Origin: Paenibacillus glycinis
Lineage (GTDB): Bacteria; Bacillota; Bacilli; Paenibacillales; Paenibacillaceae
Direction of reading: 5' to 3'
Assembly (NCBI RefSeq): GCF_009909185.1
Contig: NZ_JAAAMV010000014.1
Location: 1-62,056, forward strand
DNA: 62,056 bases
Positions 15,020-22,931 of the stretch are shown here, one piece after another. How positions within the stretch are numbered: the first letter of the stretch is position 1; each line of letters opens with the position of its first letter. The position numbers and the translations under genes were made by a program. The notes beneath the pieces were generated by a model, which searched no databases, was not told where the DNA came from, and worked only from the letters and a program-made list of their open reading frames with translations.

Positions 15020-16384
15020 ATGGTGAAGATTGGCATTATGGGAACGGGGTACGTCGGGCTTGTCCACGGCGCCGTTCTTGCCGGTAACGGCTTCCAGGTG
15101 ACTTGCATGGACGTAGACGCCGATAAGATCAAGCGATTGACGGACGGAATTACTCCCCTCTACGAGCCGGGTCTGGATGAGCTGCTCGAACGCGGCATTC
15201 GGGAGGGGACGCTGTCGTTCACGACGAGCGCCAAAGAGGTCATTCAATCCAGCGACGTGATCTTCATCGCGGTAGGGACGCCTGCCAAGGACGACGGGAG
15301 CGCCAATCTTGCCTATGTCCACGAAGTCGCGCAGGCCATCGGCAAATACGCGAACGGCTATAAAGTGGTCGTCAGCAAATCCACGGTGCCGGTCGGCACC
15401 AACCGGACCATCGCGCGCTATCTGGACGGCGCGCTAAAATCGCGGCATGCGCCTTTCCGGCTCGACGTCGCGTCGAATCCCGAGTTTCTGCGGCAGGGCA
15501 AGGCGGTCGGCGATTCGCGTTCGCCGTCGCGGGTCGTCATCGGGACCGAGAGCGAACAGGCGAAGCGGATGCTTCAAGCGGTGTACGAGACGCATATCCG
15601 CGAGGACGTTCCCTTCCTCTATACGAATCTGGAGACGGCCGAGATGATCAAGTACGCATCCAATTCGTTCCTGGCCGTCAAGATATCATTCGTCAACGAG
15701 CTCGCGCTTCTGTCCGAGAAGGTCGGCGCGGACATCGGGGACATCGCGGCCGGCATGGGGCTCGACGAACGCATTTCCCCGCATTTCCTGCAGGCCGGTC
15801 CCGGCTACGGCGGGAGCTGTTTCCCCAAAGACACGCAGGCGCTGGTCGACATCGGCCGGCGGAACGGCGAAGAGCTGCATATCGTGCGCGCCGCCATGAC
15901 CGCCAACGAGAAACAGAAGAGCCGCATGGTCGCCAAAATCGCCGAGCAGCTCTCGTTCGACGGCACGCTCAAGGGGAAAACGATCGCCGTCTGGGGGTTG
16001 TCTTTCAAACCCGAGACCGATGATATTCGCGATGCGCCCAGTTATGCTGTTATTAACGGCTTGTTAAGCCGCGGCGCCGCCGTGAAAGCCTACTGTCCGC
16101 AGGGCATGAAGCAGGCGCAGCGCCAATGGACCGAGTTGAACGGACTCGTGACCTACTGCGAGAGCGAGGCGGACTGCGCGCAGAACGCCGACGCCATCGT
16201 CTTGATGACGGAATGGGAACAGTTCAGGGAGATCAGCTGGGACATCCTGGCGAAAAGCATGCGCGGCAACGCCTTCTTCGATTTGCGCAACATGTTCGCG
16301 GAGCATCCGCGGGTGCGTCGGCTTTTCCGCTATTACCCGGTCGGCTCGAGCGAACTGGCGTATACCCTGGAGGAGGCAAAGTGA
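15020..16384 (+). CDS. ugd: UDP-glucose 6-dehydrogenase
   Basis: 454 residues, ATG at 15020 after GAGGTGG. It oxidises UDP-glucose to UDP-glucuronate with two NAD+. The N-terminal Rossmann motif is GIMGTGYVGLVHGAVLA; the catalytic cysteine is C267 in GPGYGGSCFPKDTQAL; the central and UDP-binding domains (SFKPETDDIRDAPS) are in the usual order and the length is normal. It starts a tightly packed operon: the next gene overlaps its stop by four bases. Its product feeds the epimerase and glycosyltransferase that follow. B. subtilis TuaD and Ugd are the same family, and the teichuronic-acid route is one alternative fate of the product. Confidence 0.95.
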   Translation: MVKIGIMGTGYVGLVHGAVLAGNGFQVTCMDVDADKIKRLTDGITPLYEPGLDELLERGIREGTLSFTTSAKEVIQSSDVIFIAVGTPAKDDGSANLAYVHEVAQAIGKYANGYKVVVSKSTVPVGTNRTIARYLDGALKSRHAPFRLDVASNPEFLRQGKAVGDSRSPSRVVIGTESEQAKRMLQAVYETHIREDVPFLYTNLETAEMIKYASNSFLAVKISFVNELALLSEKVGADIGDIAAGMGLDERISPHFLQAGPGYGGSCFPKDTQALVDIGRRNGEELHIVRAAMTANEKQKSRMVAKIAEQLSFDGTLKGKTIAVWGLSFKPETDDIRDAPSYAVINGLLSRGAAVKAYCPQGMKQAQRQWTELNGLVTYCESEADCAQNADAIVLMTEWEQFREISWDILAKSMRGNAFFDLRNMFAEHPRVRRLFRYYPVGSSELAYTLEEAK

Positions 16385-17442
16385 GTACTTATTGCGTAAC
16401 CGGGGGAGCGGGTTTCATCGGCTCCCATCTGTGCGAACGTCTGCTGCGGCTGGGTCACCGCGTCGTCTGCGTCGACAACTTCAACGACGCGTACGACTAC
16501 AAAATCAAGATTAAGAATATCCTGAATAGTAAAGGAATGGAATCGACTTTTCAATCTTTTAACAAAGAAACCGATCTGCTTCATCTGCAGCAGGCTGTCG
16601 ACGGGGACGGCTACAGGCTCGTTGCTGCGGATATTCGGCATGCGGACGAGTTGGACGGCACGTTCGCGGGCGAGCGGATCGACGCGGTGATCCATCTGGC
16701 GGCAATGGCCGGCGTGCGGCCTTCCATCGCGGACCCGCTGCTCTACGAGGACGTCAACGTGCGCGGCACGCTCCACGTGCTGGAGGCGATGCGGAAGCAC
16801 GGCGTGCGCAAATGGCTGTGCGCCTCGTCCTCGTCCGTGTACGGCAACAACGCGCAGGTTCCCTTCTCGGAGCGTGACATCGTCGACCGGAGCATATCGC
16901 CGTACGCGGCCACGAAGAAAGCCTGCGAGGTGCTGGGGCACACGTATTATCATTTGCATGCCATCGATACGATGATGCTGCGTTTCTTCACCGTTTACGG
17001 CGAGCGGCAGCGGCCGGACCTGGCGATCCATAAATTCGTGCGCATGCTTGACCGCGGCGAGGAACTGACGGTCTTCGGCGACGGTTCGTCGCGGCGCGAC
17101 TACACCTATGTCGGGGACATTATCGACGGCATCGTCGGCGCGCTGCACTACGTCGAGGGGCATGAGAACGTCTATGAAATCGTGAATTTGGGCACGAACC
17201 GGACGATTTCGCTGCTTGAGCTGGTCCGCGGCGTAGAGCAGGCGCTCGGCAAGACGGCCCGGATCCGCCGGCTGCCGAATCAGCCCGGCGACGTGGCGCG
17301 GACGTACGCGGACATATCCAAGGCCAAGCGGCTGTTCGGCTATGACCCGCGGACCGATTTCGCCGATGGCTTGAATAAGTTCGTCACTTGGTATAGGGGG
17401 AATACAAATGGTCAAGCTCTCGATCGTCGCGCCGATCTATAA
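16381..17442 (+). CDS. NAD-dependent epimerase, UDP-glucuronate 4-epimerase-like
   Basis: 353 residues. The GTG at 16381 overlaps the stop of ugd (GTGA) and has GGAGG upstream, so translation is probably coupled. It is an extended short-chain dehydrogenase: TGGAGFIGSHL binds the dinucleotide, and the catalytic triad is in SSSSVYG and YAATKKA. RFFTVYGERQRPDLAIHKF is typical of UDP-glucuronate 4-epimerases of the CapI/LspL kind. A product of UDP-galacturonate is therefore likely, given Ugd next door; a decarboxylase is less likely because no ArnA-type features are seen. Its last 35 bases overlap the next gene. Confidence 0.85.
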   Translation: MSTYCVTGGAGFIGSHLCERLLRLGHRVVCVDNFNDAYDYKIKIKNILNSKGMESTFQSFNKETDLLHLQQAVDGDGYRLVAADIRHADELDGTFAGERIDAVIHLAAMAGVRPSIADPLLYEDVNVRGTLHVLEAMRKHGVRKWLCASSSSVYGNNAQVPFSERDIVDRSISPYAATKKACEVLGHTYYHLHAIDTMMLRFFTVYGERQRPDLAIHKFVRMLDRGEELTVFGDGSSRRDYTYVGDIIDGIVGALHYVEGHENVYEIVNLGTNRTISLLELVRGVEQALGKTARIRRLPNQPGDVARTYADISKAKRLFGYDPRTDFADGLNKFVTWYRGNTNGQALDRRADL

Positions 17443-18115
17443 CGAAGAAGAGAATATCCTGCTGCTGCACGAGGCGATTACGAACGCCGTCCAGAGCAAA
17501 GTGGACAGCTACGAGATCGTGCTGGTCAACGACGGCAGCAAGGACCGGAGCGCCGGCATCCTGAACGAGCTGGCGGCAGCGGATCCCGCGGTGAAGGTGA
17601 TCCATTTCACGAAAAATTGCGGCCAAACCGCCGCGATTTTTGCCGGCATGAAGGAGTCCTCCGGCGAACTCGTCGCCTTGATCGACGCGGACCTGCAGAC
17701 GGATCCGCGCGACATTTTCAAGCTGATGCCGTACATTCCGAACATGGATTTCGTGAACGGCAAGCGCGTCAGACGGAAGGATACGCTGGTGAAGAAGGTA
17801 TCGTCCCGGATCGGCAACGGCGTCCGCAATTGGCTGACGGGGGACAAGATCTACGATACCGGCTGCCCGATGAAGCTCATGAAGCGCGAAGTGGCCGACA
17901 GTTATTATTTGTACGAAGGGATGCACCGCTTTCTGCCGACGCTCGCGAAGATCAACGGCTTCAAGGTCATCGAGATCGCGGTATCCCATCAAGAACGGCA
18001 GCATGGCGTGTCCAAATACGGCGTATTCAACCGCGCGTTCGTCGGTCTGATGGACGCGATCGTGATCGGTTGGCTGCGCAAACGGGTCATTCGCTACCAG
18101 ATCCGGGGACAGTAA
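17408..18115 (+). CDS. Family-2 glycosyltransferase, polyprenyl-phosphate sugar transferase type
   Basis: 235 residues starting inside the end of the epimerase gene, with AGGGGG before the ATG. The GT2 fold is seen from SIVAPIYNEEENILLLHEA through the metal-binding DADLQTDP to the acceptor region DTGCPMKLMKREV and ERQHGVSKYG. It is of the DPM1/ArnC/GtrB class that moves a sugar from a nucleotide to polyprenyl phosphate. It lacks the two C-terminal membrane helices many homologs have; the small membrane protein encoded next may supply the membrane part. A uronate-derived donor is inferred from the operon. Confidence 0.88.
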   Translation: MVKLSIVAPIYNEEENILLLHEAITNAVQSKVDSYEIVLVNDGSKDRSAGILNELAAADPAVKVIHFTKNCGQTAAIFAGMKESSGELVALIDADLQTDPRDIFKLMPYIPNMDFVNGKRVRRKDTLVKKVSSRIGNGVRNWLTGDKIYDTGCPMKLMKREVADSYYLYEGMHRFLPTLAKINGFKVIEIAVSHQERQHGVSKYGVFNRAFVGLMDAIVIGWLRKRVIRYQIRGQ

Positions 18116-18116
18116 G

Positions 18117-18452
18117 ATGTGGTGGCATTCGTTGATCGGCAACATCTCCGCCGGCAACATGGCGTGGATCGTGTTCGGGTTCATCGGTCAAATCATGTTC
18201 ACGATGCGCTTCATCACGCAGTGGCTGGCCAGCGAGAAGGCGAAGCGTACCGTCGTGCCGCTTTCCTTCTGGGTGTACAGCATTCTCGGCAGCGTGGTGC
18301 TGTCGATCTACGCGATCTATCGCCGGGACCCGGTGTTCATCCTCGGCCAAGCGCCGAGCGTCTTCATCTACTTCCGGAACATCATGCTGGAGCGCAAAAA
18401 CAATCTGGCGACCGCGGCGGGAGCGGGGGAGATCAAATCGATGGATTCCTAA
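18117..18452 (+). CDS. Small membrane protein with LAB_N domain (lipid-A-disaccharide synthase N-terminal type)
   Basis: 111 residues, starting one base after the previous stop. Three membrane segments carry the LAB_N signatures GFIGQIMFTMRFITQW, SFWVYSILGSVVLSIYAI and QAPSVFIYFRNIML. In Gram-negative LpxB this domain is fused to the synthase, but free-standing copies sit beside GT2 genes, as here. Gram-positives have no lipid A, so it most likely works with the GT2 enzyme, perhaps as its membrane anchor or in moving the lipid-linked sugar; this is inference. It is the last gene of the operon, and the structured repeat array begins four bases after its stop. Confidence 0.85.
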   Translation: MWWHSLIGNISAGNMAWIVFGFIGQIMFTMRFITQWLASEKAKRTVVPLSFWVYSILGSVVLSIYAIYRRDPVFILGQAPSVFIYFRNIMLERKNNLATAAGAGEIKSMDS

Positions 18453-18455
18453 GGC

Positions 18456-18697
18456 GATTGGTTTGCGTTCACTGTCGGAAGACAGGGAATGCAGCATTCG
18501 CCAGCTTCCTCGAATAGATTGGTTTGCGTTCACTGTCGGAAGACAGGGAATGCAGCATTCGCCAGCTTCATCGAGTAGATTGGTTTGCGTTCACTGTCGG
18601 AAGACAGGGAATGCAGCATTCGCCAGCTTCCTCGAGTAGATTGGTTTGCGTTTCCGTCGCGAGACGGGAATGCAGCATTCGCCAGCTTCCTCGAATA
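18456..18697. repeat. Four tandem 61-bp repeats with conserved hairpins
   Basis: Units at 18456-18516, 18517-18577, 18578-18638 and 18639-18697. Each starts GATTGGTTTGCGTT. Units 1-3 carry the hairpin CTGTC-GGAA-GACAG; unit 4 carries CCGTC-GCGA-GACGG, so the stem pair changes together (T-A to C-G) and both loops are of GNRA type. Unit 4 also lost one base on each side of the stem, removing an A-G mismatch present in the longer stem of units 1-3. All units then carry the perfect palindrome GAATGC-A-GCATTC. No open reading frame with a start signal explains it, and there are no unique spacers, so it is not a CRISPR array. Confidence 0.92.
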
Positions 18698-18705
18698 GGA
18701 AAGCG

Positions 18706-18875
18706 AAAGATGGTGAAAAGGGCGTGACCTGCGGTCGGGATGGGCCTGCAATCGCTGTTGTAGTCGGATATCTTGAATGGGAAGACAATTATAGGTTGAT
18801 ATCCGACTACAAAGGCGAACACTTCGTTTTTTCGGCTCCATCCCGACCTCCGGTCACTTCTTCACCCTATTCTTT
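18706..18875. other. Long nested palindrome, candidate MITE or structured RNA
   Basis: Outer arms pair in blocks: AAAGA/TCTTT (18706/18871), GGTGAA/TTCACC (18712/18861), GTGACC/GGTCAC (18724/18852) and GGTCGGGATGG/CCATCCCGACC (18733/18838). Inside, TTGTAGTCGGATATC (18758-18772) pairs perfectly with GATATCCGACTACAA (18798-18812). No transposase, coding signal or clear target duplication is seen. The rest of the gap, 18876-19166, holds nothing recognisable besides the ribosome binding site of the next gene. Confidence 0.8.
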
Positions 18876-19166
18876 GGGTGCATAATAAATCGCAAGAGAT
18901 GCCTAATACGGCTCTTGTTTGTAGCACGAATGAAATGGCTTCGGATGAAATCAGCGGAGTTATTTTTTATTGCGTACAATCTATCCGTTATGAACCGCCT
19001 CCCCGGACGGCGCCTAGTTGGTTGGACACGCCCGACCAATCGAGGCGAAGTCCGGATGAAGGCGGTTTTCTCTATCCGGGCGGGAGGAATCGGAAGGGCG
19101 TCTAGCGAAATGGTAAACCAATGTGTTTATCATGCGGTACTTTGGAAGAGGAAGGGGATTGCTTAC

Positions 19167-20777
19167 ATGACGTTCGATTTGACGAATTATCCGTATCCTT
19201 CGCGCAGGACGGCGGCCGTTGCCCGGAAGGGCATGGTCGCGACTTCGCAGCCGCTCGCGTCGCAGGCGGGGCTTCGCGTGCTGCAGCAGGGGGGCAACGC
19301 GATCGACGCGGCGATCGCGGCCGCGGCGTGCTTGACCGTCGTGGAGCCGACGGCGAACGGGATCGGAGGCGATGCGTTCGCGATCGTCTGGCATGAAGGG
19401 CGCATGCACGGATTGAATGCCAGCGGCCGCTCTCCGATGGCGATGACGATGGAGGCCGTACGGGAGAGAGGCTTCGATTCCGCGATGCCGGCGAACGGCT
19501 GGCTTACCGTGACCGTGCCGGGCGCGCCGTCCGCCTGGTCGGCTCTGTCCGAGCGGTTCGGCCGGCTGCCGTTCGCGCGCTTGCTCGATTCGGCCGTGCA
19601 GTATGCGGACGAAGGCTACGCCGTGACGCCGGAGCTTGGGGCTACGTGGTCCAAGGCTTACCGGGCGTGGTCCGCCAAGGCGGAGGATCCGCTGCTCGCG
19701 GAGTGGTTCCGCGTGTTCGCGCCGGAGGGCCGGGCGCCGCGGCCCGGCGAGCTTTGGCGCTCGCCGGATCATGCGCGGACGCTGGCCGCGATCGCGCAAT
19801 CGAAGGGCGAAGCGTTCTATCGCGGCGAGCTGGCGGAAGCGCTGGACCGCTTCGCGCGCGACACCGGCGGCTTGATCCGGAAGGAGGATCTGGCGGCGCA
19901 CCGGCCCGAATGGGTGGATCCGATTTCCGTCCGCTACCGGGGGTACGACATCTGGGAGATGCCGCCGAACGGGCAAGGACTCGTCGCGCTCATGGCGCTG
20001 AACGTGCTGAACGAGATTCCCCTGACCCATAGGGAATCGATCGAGACCTGCCATGCCCAGATCGAAGCGCTGAAGCTGGCATTCGTCGACGGCCTGCAGT
20101 TCATTACGGATCCGGAGCGGATGCAGGCAAGCGTGAACGAGCTGCTCTCTCCCGCGTATGCCGCGCAGCGCAGGAAGCTGATCGGCGAACAGGCGCTGCT
20201 GCCCGTGCCGGGGCAGCTCCCGAGCGGCGGTACCGTGTACTTGGCGACGGCCGACGGGGAAGGCAACATGGTCTCGTTCATTCAAAGCAATTACAGCGGT
20301 TTCGGCTCCGGTCTGGTCGTCCCGGGCACGGGCATCGGCCTGCAGAACCGCGGCGCGTCGTTCTCCCTGGATCCGCGGCACGCGAACGCGGTCGAGCCGG
20401 GCAAACGGCCGTACCATACGATCATTCCCGGCTTCATCACGAAGAACGGCGAAGCGGTCGGCCCGTTCGGCGTCATGGGCGGCTTCATGCAGCCGCAAGG
20501 ACATGTCCAGGCGATATCGAACCTGGTCGATTTCGGTCTGAACCCGCAGGCGGCGCTCGACGCGCCGAGATGGCAGTGGCTGGAGGGCAAGCAGCTTGCC
20601 GTGGAGACCGGGTTCCCCGACCACCTGGCCAGACAGCTGGAGCAGCGGGGGCATCAGCTTCAGCTGAGGCTGGACCGCAAATCGTTCGGCTGCGGGCAGA
20701 TCATCTGGCGCGAGCCGAGCGGCGCGCTCATCGGCGGCACCGAGCCGCGAACCGACGGCTGCATCGCCGCCTGGTAA
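19167..20777 (+). CDS. Gamma-glutamyltransferase-family protein (YwrD-like)
   Basis: 536 residues from the ATG at 19167, nine bases after GGAAGGGG; the frame is open further upstream, but the codons there lack homology-like sequence. Family features are GGNAIDAAIAAAACLTVVEP and NGIGGDAFAIV in the large part, and the autoprocessing threonine, about T356, in GGTVYLATADGEGN. This gives the N-terminal nucleophile of the small subunit. The glycine pair expected near the C-terminal half is replaced by FGVMGGFMQPQGHVQ, as in the cytosolic acylase-like subgroup. No signal peptide is seen, so it probably acts inside the cell on glutamyl or related amide substrates; which is unknown. Confidence 0.88.
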   Translation: MTFDLTNYPYPSRRTAAVARKGMVATSQPLASQAGLRVLQQGGNAIDAAIAAAACLTVVEPTANGIGGDAFAIVWHEGRMHGLNASGRSPMAMTMEAVRERGFDSAMPANGWLTVTVPGAPSAWSALSERFGRLPFARLLDSAVQYADEGYAVTPELGATWSKAYRAWSAKAEDPLLAEWFRVFAPEGRAPRPGELWRSPDHARTLAAIAQSKGEAFYRGELAEALDRFARDTGGLIRKEDLAAHRPEWVDPISVRYRGYDIWEMPPNGQGLVALMALNVLNEIPLTHRESIETCHAQIEALKLAFVDGLQFITDPERMQASVNELLSPAYAAQRRKLIGEQALLPVPGQLPSGGTVYLATADGEGNMVSFIQSNYSGFGSGLVVPGTGIGLQNRGASFSLDPRHANAVEPGKRPYHTIIPGFITKNGEAVGPFGVMGGFMQPQGHVQAISNLVDFGLNPQAALDAPRWQWLEGKQLAVETGFPDHLARQLEQRGHQLQLRLDRKSFGCGQIIWREPSGALIGGTEPRTDGCIAAW

Positions 20778-20793
20778 ATCGGATCCGGATAGA

Positions 20794-20855
20794 AGAGCTC
20801 ACGACCGGAACGTTCGTCGATCGACGAAGCCGCGTTCCGGACGGGGCTCTTTTTG
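20794..20855 (+). terminator. Terminator after the gamma-glutamyltransferase gene
   Basis: A long interrupted stem pairs AGAGC with GGCTCT and CGGAACG with CGTTCCG, with an inner GTCGATCGAC palindrome; TTTTTG follows. Confidence 0.75.
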
Positions 20856-21046
20856 CTTTCGTCCTAAACCGGCGCCGACCGGACCGCTGCAAGGAGCAGA
20901 GCTCCCTTCGCGGCAATCGCGGGCGCATCGACCGGCCCGCAGCGGCTGCGGGGAGCATATTTCCGAAGGATCGAACCGATTCTCCATCAACCGCGTTACG
21001 TGTAAAGAGGGGTTAAATTACGCAGCGAATGGGATGTGAGAGGGTA

Positions 21047-21451
21047 ATGATCCACAAAAAGCTTGTCCGTACTTGTTTGGTCGCCGTTGCTCTGACCGGC
21101 GTATTGTCCGCGTGTTCCGGCAAAACGAATGACACCGAAGCGACATCGGGAAATGCCTCGGCGGGTGCGTCGAGCGCGCAAACGGTTAAAATCGACATGA
21201 ACGAATTCAGCTTTTCGCTCGCCGAGGTCACGGTGAAGCATGGCGATACCGTGCATTTCGTGCTTTCGAACACGGGCACGGTACCGCATGATATGAACAG
21301 CGAGGAACTAAAGCTCGATCAAGACGTGGACCCCGGGAAAACCGCGGAATTCGACTGGACCGCCCCGGATAAGACCGGCACGTACAAAGTGATTTGCGAT
21401 AAACCGAACCATATGGAGCAGGGCATGACCATGAATTTGATCGTGAACTAG
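21047..21451 (+). CDS. Blue-copper (cupredoxin) lipoprotein
   Basis: 134 residues. ATG at 21047 follows GAGAGGG closely; ATG at 21029 is an alternative that adds six residues and has no ribosome binding site. The signal peptide ends in the lipobox LSAC, followed by a Ser/Gly/Ala tether. The folded part has the type-1 copper ligands: His in TVPHDMN and the Cys-x4-His-x4-Met set in ICDKPNHMEQGM. It is therefore probably a membrane-tethered electron carrier or copper binder outside the membrane. It contrasts with the ligand-less cupredoxin-like domain at 5028. Strong terminators on both sides suggest a single-gene transcript. Confidence 0.88.
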   Translation: MIHKKLVRTCLVAVALTGVLSACSGKTNDTEATSGNASAGASSAQTVKIDMNEFSFSLAEVTVKHGDTVHFVLSNTGTVPHDMNSEELKLDQDVDPGKTAEFDWTAPDKTGTYKVICDKPNHMEQGMTMNLIVN

Positions 21452-21538
21452 TTCCTGCACGCATCGAGCATGCGGATCATGGGGGCATTCGGCTGCCGTG
21501 ATGCGAAGCTTGCTAAGCGCGAAAACGGCCATTCAACG

Positions 21539-21590
21539 AAAAGAAGACATTCCCCCTTTCGCACCTTTGGGGTGAATGTCTTCTTTTTAT
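21539..21590 (+). terminator. Terminator after the cupredoxin lipoprotein gene
   Basis: AAAAGAAGACATTC pairs with GAATGTCTTCTTTTT, and an inner CCCC/GGGG extends the stem. The A- and T-flanks let it work for both convergent genes. Confidence 0.88.
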
Positions 21591-21709
21591 TTTGGAGCTT
21601 CATAAGGGTTACATTCAAGTATGCGGCAAAGTCGTATGCGGGCCAGCGCCAAAGTCTGCCGCCCGCTGCCGCCGTCCCGCAACGATGATTGCCTGGCTGT
21701 TCCGCGCGT

Positions 21710-22753
21710 TCACGACGGGATCGTGCGAATCGTGCTTCCGAGGTAGAAGCCGCCCTTGAGCCGCACCTGCTCGAACGGCAGCAGCGGGTTGGCGATCCTG
21801 CGCAGCATCAGCTCCGCGGCCCGCTCGCCGACTTCGCGCACGAGCAGATACGGCCGCGACATCTCGGGAAAATACGGATTTTCCTCGTTCTCCATCCCGA
21901 TCAGCGAGAAATGCTCCGGAATGTTCAGCTTCAGGAAGCCTGCCGCGATATAGATCCACTCCGCCATGTTCGGCACGGCGCTGATGACCGCGGTGAAGCG
22001 GCCCGAGCTCAGCTTGCCGCCGAGGTCCTCCAGCCATGCGGTTCTGTCCCCCGCCGGACCGGTGACATGCTCGCCGGGAGCGGTCAAGCCTTCCAATCCA
22101 AGCCGCTCCGCCGCATCCGTGAACGCCTTCCATCGGAGATGGAATCCCCGCAGCGGCGCGATGTCGACCGCGTACAGGATGCGCCGGTGGCCGTGGAGGT
22201 ACAGCTCCTCCATCGAGCGCTGGACCGCATACTCCACGTCCCAGACGATGCTGTCCACCTCCGCCAGGTCCGGCGGATAATTGATCAGCACCTTGGGGAC
22301 GGGCAGCCGCAGCAGGACGGCCTCCATCCATTCGGGAATCGCCGCGGTCAGGAACAAGCCGTCGGCGAAGAACAGGTCGTTCCTGTCCAGCCAGGCCTGG
22401 AATTCCGCGCCTTCGGACAAGCCGCCCGGAACGATCAGCGGGTACAGCGAATGGCCGAGCTCGTTCAAGCGAAGCCGGACGCCCTCCAGCTGCAGCCGGT
22501 GGAAATTCGTATCCCCGATAATGAGCATCGCGAACCGCCGGGATTTGCCGTACACCGCCGGAATCCGCTCTCCGAACAGGCCCGTCTCCTGCTCCTTCGT
22601 CCGGTAGCCCAGCGCGCGCGCCCGGTCGGCCACCGTCTTGCGGGTCGCCTCCGCCATGCCCGGCAGGCCGCGCAGCGCCTTGGACACCGTATGGATGGTC
22701 AAGCCGAGGTCGTCGGCGATCGTCTGCAGGGTCACCTGTTTTTTTCTGGGCAT
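21710..22753 (-). CDS. LacI-family transcriptional regulator
   Basis: 347 residues. The ATG at 22753 is nine bases after GGAGAGG; the ATG at 22762 touches that site and is less likely. The N-terminal helix-turn-helix is TLQTIADDLGLTIHTVSKAL with the hinge helix region following; a periplasmic-binding-type sensor domain fills the rest, with RILYAVD and ISAVPNMAEWIY stretches. Position 14 of the recognition helix is His-Thr-Val rather than the usual Pro-Ala-Thr type, so specificity is its own. It is divergent from the GH26 gene, and a LacI-type operator lies between them. Control of polysaccharide use by an oligosaccharide is inferred. Confidence 0.9.
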   Translation of the reverse strand: MPRKKQVTLQTIADDLGLTIHTVSKALRGLPGMAEATRKTVADRARALGYRTKEQETGLFGERIPAVYGKSRRFAMLIIGDTNFHRLQLEGVRLRLNELGHSLYPLIVPGGLSEGAEFQAWLDRNDLFFADGLFLTAAIPEWMEAVLLRLPVPKVLINYPPDLAEVDSIVWDVEYAVQRSMEELYLHGHRRILYAVDIAPLRGFHLRWKAFTDAAERLGLEGLTAPGEHVTGPAGDRTAWLEDLGGKLSSGRFTAVISAVPNMAEWIYIAAGFLKLNIPEHFSLIGMENEENPYFPEMSRPYLLVREVGERAAELMLRRIANPLLPFEQVRLKGGFYLGSTIRTIPS

Positions 22754-22806
22754 GTGCCGCATCCTCTCCGGTAAAAGCCGCGTTAAATTGAAATCAGGGC
22801 GATAAG

Positions 22807-22844
22807 TGAAACTAAAATGAAACTATATTTTAAGCGCTTTCTTT
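22807..22844. promoter_or_regulatory. LacI/cre-type operator between the regulator and GH26 genes
   Basis: TTAAGCGCTTTC is centred on the palindrome AAGCGCTT (22832-22839), the core of LacI/CcpA-type sites. Just before it, TGAAACTA is repeated at 22807 and 22818, 11 bases apart. The site could bind the adjacent regulator, CcpA, or both. Confidence 0.6.
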
Positions 22845-22931
22845 TCTAAAATGTAGTAGAAATTCAGGCTTGCGTCAACTTTCAAGCTGGAAGAATTACG
22901 GTCTACGACAAGACAGGGAGAGGATGATTTG

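Noticed and set aside
18456..18697. CRISPR-like array
   Set aside because: Units are directly joined with no unique spacers and no cas genes are near.
18524..18885. Short open frames across the repeats on both strands
   Set aside because: They are by-products of the 61-base repeat, lack ribosome binding sites and have no protein-like pattern.
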